Origin: Cephalopachus bancanus
Taxonomy: Eukaryota > Chordata > Mammalia > Primates > Tarsiidae
NCBI GenBank assembly: GCA_027257055.1
Contig: JAPVLO010000180.1
Span: forward strand, 1,860,001 to 1,924,000
Direction: 5' to 3'
Length of the DNA stretch: 64,000 nucleotides
Both the position numbers and the translations under genes were made by a program. Shown in pieces: positions 1-11,524 of this stretch. Position 1 is the stretch's first letter. Each line of letters opens with the position of its first letter. Under the pieces are notes generated by a model, which did no database searches, was not told the origin of the DNA, and worked only from the letters and a program-made list of their open reading frames with translations.

Positions 1-302
1 TTAAATTTCAGTCACCTCCCGAGTCCTCTCCGTTTGATGCAATACACCTGTTGAGATGCTTTTCCCACTGCTCAGTTTTTGAACTCATCTGTGTCAATGC
101 CTTTTCATGCTTCTGCTGTTTTTGTTTCATCTCTTCCACAAAGGCAACACATTTCCCTTTGAGGACTTTTTTCATCAGGGAAACAAAAAAAGTTGCTCGG
201 GGCAGGATTGGGTGAATAGGGAGGGTGGTGCAGGGAGGTCATGCCGTTTTTTGGGGTTAAAAACTGTTGAACACTCAGCTTGGTGTGGGCAGGTGCACTG
301 GT
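1..302 (-). pseudogene. Decayed mariner (Tc1/mariner) transposase, C-terminal part
   Basis: Read on the minus strand, about 300 bp resembles the last third of a mariner DDD transposase, the enzyme that cuts and pastes mariner elements. One frame gives APAHTKLSVQQFLTPKNGMT, close to the family's 'NAPAHT' block. After a frame change the next piece ends PEQLFLFP, in the place of the family's 'APSDFFLFP', and then come phrases like 'EALKGIDTDEF' and 'RCIASNGED', typical of the C-terminus. The third catalytic aspartate falls where this copy reads Q. Frame shifts and stop codons make it a fossil. The element's terminal repeat on this side lies beyond the window edge, if it survives. The family is clear; the exact subfamily is not. 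Confidence 0.8.
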
Positions 303-2315
303 AAACCCCCATCGCTAAATGGGCAAAGGCATTGGAAGAATCTACAAAAAAATTCACTGAAGCTGAACAAACAACACCAGCTGGTCCGCGGATGCTGGTG
401 GATTTCTAGAACACTCACCTGGTGGGGGAAGCCTGTCCTACAAAGGGCCCACCCTCCAAAAGCTAATTCCAATTTTTGGAGTCCCCCCCGCCCAGAGTAG
501 TTTGCCTCTGCAGACGGCAAACGTGGACGGGAGGAAGGGTTTCTTTGTGGAGAACTTGGTCTTCGTGATGACAAATGTTGAAAACAGAATTCTGGCACAG
601 AAGAATTGAGCTTGCTTCTCAGGCAAGTTGGTTTCTGTGACACAGTGCTGGAGACAGGGAACCCGTTGGAGTCACCCCGGAGGACCCCAGAGGACCCTGG
701 AGGACAAGGCAGGCCGTCACACTGGGCTAGGTGGCCAAGAGTCAGGTTCGCTGTTCTCGCGTCCCCCAGGCCACATCCTCACCACATCCCGGTCTTCTCT
801 GTGAGTCGGGCGGACACCCTTCCCTTCTCATCACACCCGCTGCTCTCGTCAGTGTTGGGAGCGGCACAAGTCGCGGGATGCGATGGCCAGCCCGGGAAGG
901 TGTGCGCTGTGACTTTCCAGCGAAGAGAGAAATAAAGTGACTATTCCTGTGACTTGTCACATAGGCACAACCCATGCTGAGGGTGGAGAGAGGTGTCACA
1001 TGGAGCCGGAGGGAGTGAGGGGGCGCCTGGGGCAGCTCAGGGGTCGGGCAACGCGCATCAGAGGGACAGTTGCCCCATGGGACCAGGGCACTCTGACTGT
1101 CCCTGGACCCCCCTTTCACTTAGGGGGGCCTCAGGGGATTGCTCCCTTGCAGCCAGCCCAGGAGAGGAGTTAAAAAGACAAGCAGAGACTCGTCTTAATT
1201 CCCAGAAATCCGCAGCCAGTGGAGGAATTCCAGGCACTGGGAAGGGGGTGGTGGGAGATATTTGGGGGGGAGGGGCCCTGTCATTGCTTCTCAAGTAATA
1301 TCACCGGGTCTAGGCAGTCCCACGCATGAGATGGTGCCGGGAGGTTTGTGAGCAGAGCCGCAGGCCCTCTCGGCCCGAGGGCTTCCTGCGGGTCCCTGGC
1401 CGGGAGGAGAGGATGGCGTTAATTCGGGACCTGAAGAGGGGCGGAGATACTGCCCCGGGAGAGTTCCCTGGTGTGAAAATGCATGGGCTCTGAGTCAGCT
1501 CTCTGCCAGCTTCTTGGCCTCATTTCCTGCCCAGGACCGGTGACTGGCAGGCGGCCGTGAGTGACAAGCCCGAAAACAAGGGAGGGGGGCCTGGCAGGGG
1601 GCGCAGCCCTGACTTGGCAACAAAGCTCTCCGCCTCAAGACCCTGGGAGTAGCGTCCGGCCTGTCCTGGAAGCACCTTGGGAAGGCGCCTCTGGGCATGT
1701 GTGAGAGTGGGCTCAGGGCCAGGAAAGGCCTGGAAGGCAGAGGCTGCCCCGCGTGTGAGGAAGGGAGACAGGCTAGGCATCCTGGATGGCGCTGCGGGAC
1801 GAGTGCATGCCCTGATGCCACCTCAAAGCCCCCCTTGGTGTGGGCTCCTGTGATTGACTCTGAACCCCAGGCTGGGATGTGAAGAGACGTGTCTACTCCC
1901 AGCTCTCTGTACCCCGCAGTGACCCCCGGCACACGGCTGGGCTTTCCTAGTCCCAGACCCTTCCTGTTAAAACGGAGGGTCAGAGTCATGAGGCCATGGG
2001 TGCTTCAGCGCTCTTGCAGGGTCTTGCCAGAAGTTCTTTCTTCTTATGCATTTTGACTGCCACCAACTCACCTTGACTATGTCTTTGTGAGGCCACGTGG
2101 GAGGTGGGAGACAAGCCATTTGCTATCTGGTGGGCAGGCTTCCTGGAGTGAGGTGCCACCACATATTGGGGTCATCAATGACCAGACCCAGACTCTTGCT
2201 GCTGCCCTCCCGAAAGTAGCCCACAGCCCACATTGTAATTGTAGCTTAGCGTCACAGGAGCTGCCTGCCAGGGGGCCAGTGCTGGCCACACTGTGGGGGA
2301 CAGGCATTGGGCTTA
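303..2315. other. GC-rich unique sequence, no gene recognised
   Basis: This mixed-composition stretch has only short chance frames on both strands. The first 250 bases may still belong to the mariner element or its host repeat, but I could not align them to anything. No exon, RNA gene or young repeat is visible. Confidence 0.5.
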
Positions 2316-2735
2316 TCCATCTGGGGCCACAGTGCTGACCCCAGAGGTCGGAGTCACGGGTCTGAGAGTCACTCAGGCCAGTCATTCAACCTCCCTTCCG
2401 TGGTCACAGGCTAGACCCCTACCCGGGGTGAGCGCCTCACGGAACCCATCAGGAGACAGGTATGTAGGAGAATACCCGCAGAGTGTCCCCTCTTCCCCCA
2501 ACTGGCCGCAGGTCCCGTGTAGACCTGCCGTCCTTCTGGCTCCCTCGTAGCCTGTCCGTCTGTCCCAGCCAGGCACAGCTGTTCTCTCTATCACCCCGTT
2601 CGTCCGTCCTTCTTCCTCACCTCCTCCTGCCCCCAGCCCACTCTCTGACCTTCCCGAAACCTCGACTGGAGACTCACCTGTATTTTACCTGCTGACACTC
2701 CCTTGGACCCACCCAAAAAAGTGCTGCCCGAAGCA
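2316..2735 (+). repeat. Left arm of a 0.42-kb inverted duplication
   Basis: The reverse complement of this segment matches 3531-3954 along its whole length at roughly 89-90% identity (my count by eye), with only small indels. The arm ends cleanly at 'tccatctggggcc' on the outside and at 'cccaaaaaagtgc' near the inside. The arms are not a transposon family I know. A short self-complementary step (agtgct/agcact) sits at the inner end. Confidence 0.85.
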
Positions 2736-3526
2736 CTGAGACCGGGCTCTGTGGCAGTGTGCTCAGGGCGTGTGAGATCCACGCAGCTTCAGGGCCTAGG
2801 GTGACATTTTGAGAATCGAGTTTTAACCTTTTTATCTTAATAGAGTTTGGGTAATCCAAAACATTGTAGAGGGAGTCTGGAATTCACCTCACCTCGCTCT
2901 ATCTCAGGCGCTGCTGCACGTTAATGTCCTACGTGACCAGGGAATGTTTGTCAACACGGAGAAATTGGCACCTGTGCATACTGTCAGCGGCACTGCGGGC
3001 TTCCCTGGGATTTCCCTGGTTTTTCCACCCACGATCGTTTTCAGCTCAGGGGTCCAACCATGACGCCCTCTTCAGTCAGTCGTCCTGTGACCTGTGGCAG
3101 TTCCTGTCTCGCCGCGTCCCCCCACGTAATCTTGACACTCCTGAAGAGTTCCAGCCAAGGAGTTTGATGACTTTCCCTCAGGGTGGGCCCATCGGATGCC
3201 TTCCTGTGATCGCACTGAAGGTTTGGGTTCCGAGGAAGCAGGCCACAGAGATGGAGTGGCTTTCCACCTGACAGTGTCGGGGTGCGTGATGTCAACATGG
3301 CATTTCACTGGGATGCCAGCCTTGATCCCCAGGCTAAGGTGACAGCTGCTGAATTTCTTCACTGTAAAGTTCCTTCTCTTTTCCTTTCCTTTGTTAGACG
3401 TGTGTGAGAGTGTTTGTTCATGCTGTAAATTTGTGTGGGGATATTATTTCCAAATCCAGGTCCTAGTCCAATAATTCCTCCTGTCCTGAAGAATAGGAGT
3501 CTCTGAAATTTAAATGTAATGATAGT
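2736..3526. other. Spacer between inverted-repeat arms
   Basis: About 790 bp of ordinary unique sequence separates the two arms. It has a short AT-rich part near 2810-2870 and another near 3380-3520. I see no exon or recognisable repeat. Confidence 0.5.
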
Positions 3527-3530
3527 AAAA

Positions 3531-3954
3531 AAGTGCTTTGGATGGCACTTTTTTGGGTGGGCCTGAGGGGGTGTCAGCAGGTTAAATACAGGTGAGTGTC
3601 CAGCTGAGGTTTCGGGAAGGTCAGAGAGTGGGCTGGGGGCAGGAGGAGGTGAGGAGGAAGGACAGACGAACGGGGTGATGGAGAGAGAACAGCTGTGCCT
3701 GGCTGGGACAGACGGACAGGCTACGAGGGAGCCAGAAGGACGGCAGGTCTACATGAGACCTGCGGCCAGTTGAGGGAAGAGGGGTCTCTGTGTGGGTGTT
3801 CTCCCACATGCCTGCTCCTCCATGGGTTCCAGGAAGCACTCACCCCAGGTAGTGGTCTGGCCCATGACCACGGAAGGGAGGTTGACTGCTGGCCTGAGCG
3901 ACTCTTAGACCCATGACTCTGATCTCTGGGGTCAGCATCGTGGCCCCAGATGGA
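3531..3954 (-). repeat. Right arm of the inverted duplication
   Basis: This arm matches the reverse complement of 2316-2735. Its inner end holds a perfect 10-bp hairpin: aaaaaagtgc (3527-3536), an 8-nt loop, gcactttttt (3545-3554). The match stops after 'ccagatgga' near 3954. Direction, length and the even spread of differences suggest one old inverted duplication, not two chance copies of a repeat. Confidence 0.85.
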
Positions 3955-4240
3955 CGAGAATCTCATCTGGGCTGCTCGGGGTCTGCTTGTGGACACATGG
4001 GTACCTGGCGTGTTCGCCCCGGGGTCTAAGAATGTCAGCGCTTGCCTTTGGCCAGAAGATCATCTTGGGCGTCCTCAGCATGCAAGGGCCTGGGAGAGCA
4101 GGTCGGCCAGTGTCCTCTGGGTGTGGGCTCGTGGGGGATTTTAGGGGCGAGTCTTGACGTTGCCCACTCTGTTCGACAGGGGCCAGCCGTGGAGCTGTCT
4201 TCCTGAGGGGAAGGCTCAGGTCACTTCCGCAGCCTTCTCC
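3955..4240. other. Unique sequence, nothing recognised
   Basis: GC-rich sequence between the inverted repeat and the first enhancer-like block. No repeat or exon is visible. Confidence 0.4.
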
Positions 4241-4527
4241 AAGCCGCCATGACTTTCATAGGCAGTGTCTGACAGTGCGGCAGCCCTGGGTGAAATTATG
4301 ATAACAAGAGAAAAAAGCTATTACTGCCACCGTGCTTTCATTATGCAAATGATATTAAGATAGGCTGTGCGATCGCCTCTGGCTATGCTATAATCTCCAT
4401 GCAGTGATTATAATGTGTCAAACTTAGTCATTTTGATTATGACATGTTAATTACATGCCATCCTCATGTAGACATGAATATTACTCCCAGTCAGACAAAA
4501 CACAAATTGGGGCCATCGCTAGTTGGT

Positions 4528-4532
<5 letters not shown>
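4241..4532. promoter_or_regulatory. Enhancer-like AT-rich island 1
   Basis: The sequence turns abruptly from GC-rich to AT-rich and holds no recognisable repeat. It carries a perfect octamer ATGCAAAT at 4343-4350 (POU-factor type), homeodomain cores such as TTAATTAC at 4447-4454, and several 'gattat', 'attatg' and 'ataatg' words. This is the usual look of a deeply conserved distal enhancer. Conservation and activity cannot be seen here, so the call is an inference from composition and motif density. Confidence 0.5.

Positions 4533-4582
<50 letters not shown>
4533..4582 (+). repeat. (TG)n microsatellite
   Basis: Uninterrupted TG dinucleotides, about 25 units, directly beside the enhancer-like island. 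This type of tract is usually length-variable between individuals. Confidence 0.97.
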
Positions 4583-4584
<2 letters not shown>

Positions 4585-4940
4585 CTTTTTTTATTTGTTA
4601 AATGGCTTCAAAGATCTGAACACTGTGTACGACAGCAAACTGATTAAGGCCGGGCCAGCGCGAGGGGGATCAGCTCGCGTCCAGAGGCTGGGGTTGTGTT
4701 TTTGTGCTCTGGGCACTTTTGGCAAAACAGGACTTCCTGGAAACCAGACGCCAGGGTTGTTGGAGGGAGGAGGGATGTGCGAGGGGCCTGACTGCGGGGG
4801 AGGGAGAGAGTTGTGAGTTGGTGAGGGGAAGTCAGGGAGCCTTTGGAAGCTGGAGGGGGCTGTGAGTTGGGGGAGAGTGGAGGAGAGGGCCTGGGGGACA
4901 GGGGTTGTGGCTGGGCCGGAAAGGCCCTGCAGATCCTCAG
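4583..4940. other. Unique GC-rich sequence
   Basis: Purine-rich on the plus strand (many gggag and gtgag runs), with no repeat family or exon recognised. Confidence 0.4.
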
Positions 4941-5012
4941 GTCAGCCTCTCCTTTCACAGAGGAGACTCGGGGCCCAGAGAGGTGAAGTAGCTCTCCCAG
5001 GGTCAACCAGCC
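4941..5012 (+). repeat. MIR fragment
   Basis: The order 'cacagaggagactc...cccagagaggtgaagtagct' matches the MIR core (…acagatgaggaaactgaggcacagagagg…). This is an ancient tRNA-derived SINE with no function implied. Confidence 0.6.
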
Positions 5013-5379
5013 CACACGAGAGAGAGAGAGCTTGACGTGGCAATGCTCCATGCTGCAGTGGTCAAAACCGCCATGCCCCTGTGGCTGTGGAAAGGCTGGC
5101 CTGGCCTCAATGGGAAGCACCATGTCACTGCCAAAGACCACTGAGAGGGGGCTCCTGGAGCCACGCATTCCTGGCTCAGAGTCAAGTCCAAGCCTCCCAG
5201 CTTGACCTCCACGGGCCTCCGTGATGGGGCTCCATTCTACCCATCGTTTTCCCACTCGTTTGCCAGTCTCGTCCTCTGCAACTCCTTGACTTCCAGAAGA
5301 ATGCTTCTACTGCACTGTTCTCCAAATGCACCTCGACCCTCCATTCCTTTGGGCTTCCCAAAACCCGAATTAACAATAA

Positions 5380-5515
5380 TGGCTGGTATTTAGCGTATTT
5401 TATTGGTATTTATTTAGTGTGTTTGAGGCACCCTCCCACCAAAGTGTATCTGTACTCGTTCATTTAGCTAGTGTCACAGCAACCTTACCAAATAAGTTCG
5501 GTGAGTACTCCCATA
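5380..5515 (+). repeat. MIR/L2-like fragment
   Basis: 'Tttatttagtgtgtttgagg' followed by 'actcgttcatttag...cacagcaacctta' resembles the MIR words 'tttattgagcacctac' and 'aactcatttaatcctcacaacaaccc'. It is old and diverged. Confidence 0.5.
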
Positions 5516-5830
5516 CAGTGATCCCCAATTTTTTAGCATCAGGGGCTGGTTTCATGAAGACGGTTTTTCCATGGACAGCAAGAGATCAGGCATTAGGTTC
5601 CCATGAGGAGCGTGGAACCAAGATCCCTCACACCTGCCGTTCACAGTAGAGTTTGTGCTCCTGTGGGAATCTGACTGGAGGTGGAGCTCAGGCGGTGATG
5701 TGAGTGATGAGGAGAGGTTGTAAATCCAGATGAAGCTCCGCGCCCGCCCACTGCTCACCTCCTGCTGTACCGTCTGGCACCTAACAGGCCACGGGCTGAT
5801 ACCAAGGCCCAGTGGTTGGGGACCCCATTC
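5516..5830 (+). mobile_element. hAT-like non-autonomous DNA transposon
   Basis: It starts 'cagtgatccccaattttttag' (in pieces) and runs through 'ggctggtttcatgaagac', 'tttttccatggac' and 'cacctaacaggccacgggctg'. It closes with 'ggttggggacc', the complement of the start. These phrases are those of a common mammalian hAT MITE ('cagtggtccccaacctttttggcacc…'). Length is about 315 bp. The 8-bp target duplication is no longer clear. The subfamily name is uncertain. Confidence 0.75.
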
Positions 5831-7799
5831 TCAAATAACAGATGAGGTCACCGAGGCCAGGAGCTCCCACAAGGCAGCTGACCTCCAGGGCCCACACTTT
5901 CATGGTGGGCACACGCTGCCTCTCTGCATGGGTGTTTCCTTTCTGTCCTGTTTGTATTTCAAAGCCCACATCATGCCGTTTCCTCCCGGGAGCTCTTCCC
6001 GTGCAGGAGGCCGTGTCGTGCTGTTCAGAGATGCTGCCTGTGCTTTCCTGGGACTCACCCTTGCTCCATGGTGGGCAGCCTGGCCGTGCGGACTGCCTTG
6101 GTGGCACGTGAGTGGCCCAACACTCCCTGTGGAACTCACTCCTTGAGCCGCGAGAGGTCCCAGCATGTGTTCCATCCCAGGAGACACTTTACCAGCTGTG
6201 CTCTTTTCTCTCCACTAGGACACACACAGACGTGCCAGAAACAGGCGGCTCCCCCAGCCTGTGTTCCAGAATGAAGACCAAGTGGAACCGTGCAGTGGCC
6301 CAGGCACAGCGAGCTAGCCATGAGCAGATGGGCATCACTGCTGCCGGGCCCCAGGGATGCTGGGCTCGCTTGTTACTTGTTACTGTGGCAGAGTCCAGCT
6401 GTTCTGATGGACACACCTGCACCCTACCCCCAGAGTCCCTCCCCTCACGCCCTCCCTGCCCCACTGGTGGATCCTGATTTGCAGGATTCCAGCCTTCCCT
6501 CCTTTCTCTATCTCAGGACAGTGCTGTTAGCACCTCCAGGGCCTGTGTGGTCCTCCGCCCTCCACGCCCCCCTCCCCAACAGTCCAGGCACATGGGGGAG
6601 CTCCCAGTGTGTGGCCCCCATGAAGTTCCTCATAATTCTCATCATGTTTTGTGAATGAGGGCATCTCCCAGTGATCCATGCAGCCAAGGGCACTGGCAAC
6701 CCCCTCCCCCGCACCCCTCCAGGTCACCATCTCCTCTCAAAGCCACCTCTGTGTTCTCTTCCCTTTGTCCAGCTGGGGCCGGAGGGCGCCGGGGAGTCTG
6801 GGGTCTTCTGGGGACTGCGCTGGGGGCGGTGATTAGAGAGCAGAGAGCCTGCTGCCGCACCTACCTGCCAGTCCTCTCATGCCCCTCAGCTCTGCATGCA
6901 GACTAGTCACCTTGGGTCATTGCTGCCTCATCCCCAGATGCCGGGGCTGGGCCAGAGCTTCCCTCAGGCTCCTCCCTGCCCTGAGATCCAGGAGTCCAGG
7001 CTGGTGTCAATGGTAGAGGAGCGGCAAGGCGGAGAGACACCGAGCTGGACACTGCCCTCCCTCGGTGGGATTTCTGGAGGAACTTGCTGTCAGGGGATGC
7101 CAGGGCGACGCCGCACTTCCTTAAATGCTGCGCCAGGCTTCCCACTCACCTCCTCCAATCCCAGCCTGAGAAGGGACCCTAGGAGACAGGGCTGCTGCCT
7201 GACATGGGTCTGGTGAGAGGATGTGGAGCCTGGCGGAGGAGCCAGCCCCTGCTTGAGCTGGGCTTGTTTGGCGACGTTGGCGTTTGGCTCCCTCAAGCAG
7301 GCAGGGACCCCAGGACTCACCGTGGCTGCCCTCTGGCATCTGCAGAGGGTGGTCAGCCGAGGGTCTGAGCAGTGGGGCCCGCGCTAGGGTTGCTAAGAGA
7401 CTTTGTGGGACGACAGAGATTCCATCACCAAGGCCAGACAGGGCGACTTCACCGTTGGGGGCAGGCTCAGGGCTGGTCATCGGTCACCTTCCCCGTGCAG
7501 GTGTCCAAGGGCCACTTTCTGATCTAAGGAGGATAGCAGAAGGCGGATTTCATGCAGTCACTGGGAGAACTCCTGACCCAACGGCAGGCCCAGATCCCTG
7601 GGATGGGTCAGCCATTTCTCAGTGTGGCACTTACCCCGCCATGTCGTGGAGTCAGAGTCCTGGGAACAGGTGCTCACAAACTCCCTGAGCTCTGTCCCAA
7701 GTGTGAGTGCCTCCTCTCCCTCAGAGGAAGTGAGTCCAAGCCCCTCTCACCCCTCTCCGCCTCCACTTGTCTTGTCAAGTAGAGACAGAGGAAGGGAGG
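5831..7799. other. GC-rich unique sequence
   Basis: About 2 kb with no recognised repeat or exon. Overlapping frames of 60-140 codons occur on both strands, as expected by chance at this GC content. None has a domain I recognise. Confidence 0.45.
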
Positions 7800-8262
7800 A
7801 AGGGGAGAAAAGTTAATTTAAGGGGGGAAGCATCTCTGTTCTCGATCAATGGAACCTGCACATTGGGGCATTGAATCACCAAAGACGATGTGTTCATTTT
7901 GGAAGCTAATATTTACATGAGCAACTGCCTTGAATGCATGAAACCTGATGAATTGGCAAAACACTTTTGCTCCTTTTCCCCAAATCAATCAAGCGAGCTG
8001 TGACGGGCTATTTATAAGTCTAGTTAAGCAGATCCCCCCAGCGAGGGACGCCGTCCTCCCAACCCCGCGTGCTCGGCGAGCACAGCTGCTCAGCGCCTCA
8101 CCTAGATACGCGGAGCCGGAGGAGCTCGGTGGGAAGGTGCGTGATCTATTTCTATATTTAATGACACATTTCATCACAGCGGGGCAGCGGGGCAGCGGGG
8201 CACCACCTCCGATGAAATTATGTTTCAGAGACAATCCCTTCCATTCGCGTGACCCCTGGCGG
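7800..8262. promoter_or_regulatory. Enhancer-like island 2, with MEF2-like sites and a G-rich triplet
   Basis: AT-rich relative to its flanks, with no repeat signature. It contains a MEF2-type site ctatttataa at 8008-8017, a related ctatttctatattta at 8146-8160, 'caatcaatcaa' and 'gttaattta'. Three copies of ggggcagc lie at about 8180-8202. They are flanked by the inverted pair atttcatc (8168-8175) and gatgaaat (8211-8218). It fits a conserved distal enhancer. The assignment is an inference. Confidence 0.5.
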
Positions 8263-8780
8263 CCCCGGGATGCTCTCCAGGCAGGGAGCTTGCCTTCCAC
8301 GCCTGCTGAAGGCCCTGCTTCAGTCTCTGACGCCCATGGCTGCTGGGCTAGGTGGAGAGCTCCCGTACAAGGCTCTGGGTAGGAGGGCATTCATCTGGGA
8401 GGGGAAGGGCCGCGAGCAGGCCTGATGCGGACACTCAGACCTTCATCCGAGCAAGGACGCCCGGGAGCTGCCGCCTCCCAAGCTGGCCATCTGGCCTCTG
8501 TGAGCCTCTGACTGTGAACTGCGTGTTCTGACTGTGACCCGCCCTCACTCGGTTCTCAAGGGACACTGAAGGAGGGAGCAGAGGTACCTGCCCCTTACCT
8601 TGCCTCACTTGTGAGCTACTCTGTTATCCTGGGCTTGAGGGTCACAGGACCAGGAGGAGTCTGGAGGTCCTGTATGGCCAGCCCCTGATGTCTGGGGAGG
8701 AGGTAGGGAGACCCCAAGATGCCAAGGGACTTGCTGGTTTCCTGCATTTGAACAGGCGTGGAGCAGGGATAGCAGCTCTG
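8263..8780. other. GC-rich unique sequence
   Basis: No exon, RNA gene or repeat recognised. Confidence 0.4.
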
Positions 8781-8787
8781 AGCTCTA

Positions 8788-8905
8788 GCTATCAGGACCC
8801 CCAAATCTTCTCATGAAGCCACACCTCTCCAGGGAGGGGAAGGAGTCTATCAGGACCCCCAGGCCTCTCATGAAGCCACACTCTGCAGGCAGGAGAAGGA
8901 TGTCT
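8788..8905 (+). repeat. Two-copy tandem duplication (~59-bp unit)
   Basis: 'Tatcaggacccccaaatctt' and 'ctcatgaagccacac' occur at 8788-8845 and again at 8848-8905 with a few changes. It is a small local duplication of non-coding sequence. Confidence 0.8.
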
Positions 8906-8932
8906 ATGTAAGGTAGCCGACTCTTCTTTCAT

Positions 8933-9271
8933 GCTGTAGTGTGAATACTTGAGTTCCCCCAAATTCATATGTCGAAACTCTCACCCTTAAGGAGATGGTG
9001 TCGGGAGATGGGGCCTCTGGGAGGGGGTGAGGTCATGAGGCCAGAGCCTTTAAATGGGATCGTGCCCTCATCAAAGAGGACTAGAGAGCTGCCTCGCCAT
9101 GTCCTCACGACACAGAAGAGGGCCGTCTATGAACTAGAACACCAGATTCCACGTTTGCTGGTGCCTTGCTGACCTTGGACTTCCTACCCACCGGAACAGT
9201 GGAAGGCCGCTTTCTGTTGTCGATGAGCCTCCTGGTTCACGGCTCTTTTGTTCAAGCAGTCCGTGGACGGA
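8933..9271 (+). mobile_element. MLT1-type MaLR solitary LTR
   Basis: The LTR is recognised by its ordered phrases: 'tgtgaatacttgagttcccc', 'aaattcatatgtcgaaactc', 'ggagatggggcctctggg', 'ggtcatgaggccagagcc', 'agagggccgtctatgaac', 'gccttgctgaccttggac' and a diverged end. MaLR elements are ancient ERVL-related retrotransposons. No internal region is present, so this is a solo LTR. Confidence 0.85.
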
Positions 9272-9891
9272 GGCCTTCCCGAACTCACTCTCGCTTCCCT
9301 TGTGAATCTCTCACTGCAGTTCCTGCCGCTGCCTCCCTCTGACCCGCCTTGCGTCTGCTCTGAGTCGGTCACACCAGTCTCCTTGTAATCCAGCTGAGTC
9401 CCACTGACGTGTCTAGGTGAGACTGCCTTGAAGGTGTGGAGCCAGGAGAAGACAGAAGTGAGATTACATGGATAACCGGACTCTTCTCTCCAGCGGGAAC
9501 CCCTGAAGAGACCCGCCTGTCCCCAGCCTTCCCCACGGTGCAGAGCCATCCTCCACCTCTGCTGTCTGGATGCTCCTTGGAGCACACTGAGGTCCCCACA
9601 TCGGACACCTAGGGGAGAGAGAAGTCAGCAGTGGCGCTGGGAGCTCCCTCGCCTTGAAAATGGCTGGTCTTGTGTGGTGTTGCTCCCAACCTTTTTGTCC
9701 GGTGCCTTTCTGAGTTTCAGAGTCCAGAAAGCTGAAACCTGCCCTTCTAAGACTTCTGGCAGTAAGGGCTCTGGTTGAGCGTGACACTCCATCCACAAGA
9801 TGTGAGAATTGGAGGGTGGAACTGGCTCCAGTCCTGCCTGCTGAGGCTTTGGCGAGCACCACAGAAAACACACCTGGACACTCTGGGCTGA
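9272..9891. other. GC-rich unique sequence
   Basis: No gene or recognisable repeat. Its right end runs into a minisatellite. Confidence 0.4.
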
Positions 9892-10058
9892 GGACAGAGC
9901 TGCAGGTGACACGCCAGCTCTGGGGTGTCAGGGACACTGTGGTGAGAGGACAGGGCTTTGGGTGACACACCAGATCTGGGTGCCAGGGTGCTGTGGTGAG
10001 AGGACAGAGCTGCAGGTGACACACCAGCTCCCAGGTGTCAGGGTGCTGAGGCTAGAGG
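9892..10058 (+). repeat. Minisatellite, ~60-bp unit, about 3 copies
   Basis: The phrase 'gaggacagagctgcaggtga' followed by 'cacgccagctctggggtgtcaggg' recurs three times with substitutions. It creates repeated peptides in the minus-strand frames, so those frames are artefacts of the repeat. Confidence 0.85.
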
Positions 10059-10578
10059 GGCAATGGCTCCCTCACTCCGCGTTGCACCTGCATTCAGTAG
10101 GTCCATGGGGCCCTCTAACTCCTGGCTTCCGAGGCTGACCGGGCATTGCTGAGCATACTCAGATGTCATGCCCAGGGTCCCACCAAGAGGACACTCCTCC
10201 AGTCCCCTCCCCAGTTCTAAGCACCAGGCTCTCACGTTCAGTCGTGTTCTGTGCAATATGAATGAATGGCTTCTGCTGCCTGCATGAACTCCGGCTGACC
10301 CTCTTGCTGGCTTGACTAAGACCTGCCTTCGTGTCTCGGTCACGTCTCTCCTAATACCTAGCCCAGGAAAAAGTCATCTTCAGAAGAGCGCCTTTCCTGT
10401 CCATGCAGGTGTTTGCTGTACTTCACCAGAAAAAGCAGTGGGAGACAGCGGTGGGTGGGGCTCTTGGGTGCAGGGTTTCAGCACATTCAGCCCCAGCCAG
10501 GTATGATTCTTCAGAGATGTGCACACTTTGCTGCCGGCCCAGTGACAGTGTGCTGGGGAAGAGAGATTTTCTGAATGA
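10059..10578. other. Unique sequence
   Basis: Nothing recognised. Confidence 0.4.
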
Positions 10579-10663
10579 TGGGTCCTTCCTGTCCAGAGAG
10601 GAGTGTCCTAGGGAACTACAGGTCCTTCCTGTCCAGGGAGGGACTCCTAGGGCACTAAGCCTA
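10579..10663 (+). repeat. Two-copy tandem duplication (~41-bp unit)
   Basis: 'Ggtccttcctgtccagagag' and 'gtcctagggaacta' are followed directly by a second copy, 'ggtccttcctgtccagggag' and 'ctcctagggcacta'. Confidence 0.85.
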
Positions 10664-10789
10664 GAGCCGCCATCTGGGCTGTGCCCCTACAGGTCTCAGA
10701 GGGAGTGGTCTCCATAATAGAGCTATTATGGCGTAAAGTGACTGGCGTAGGCAAGCTTTAGGGAAGCCTGAGGCCTATGAAGAAATTTC

Positions 10790-11081
<292 letters not shown>

Positions 11082-11524
11082 GAAATTTCATGGAGAGATA
11101 GGAGGTAGTGGCTGAAGGGCATCTTCACCCCAGGATGTGAGCAGACAGACATGAGCCCTGGCGACCATCCGGTGGTTCCTGATGACGTGTCTACACGTTT
11201 GTGTCCCAAGGCCTGTTCTCGTATTCTGAATGACTTGCACACTGCTGTGCCACACGACACTCACTGTGCCACACGACACTCGCAGATACAGTGGCTGAAC
11301 AACAAACATCTGTGGGAACAGCATGGAGTTGCTGAGGGCCAGAGAGCCAGGAGAGCTTGGCCTGGTGGGCCAGCTCAGTCTCAGGAGGTGTTGGCCAGGC
11401 CCACAGCCACCAGGGGCTCTTCCTGGCTGCAGATCCATCTCTGAGTTCATGCAGGCATGGGCGGGAGGTTTGGGTTTCTTGCTACAAGGGCCACCCATGG
11501 CAGCTGCTTTCCCAGAGCAAATGG
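11082..11524. other. Unique sequence
   Basis: Contains a short direct repeat 'gccacacgacactc' at about 11249-11280. Nothing else is recognised. Confidence 0.4.
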
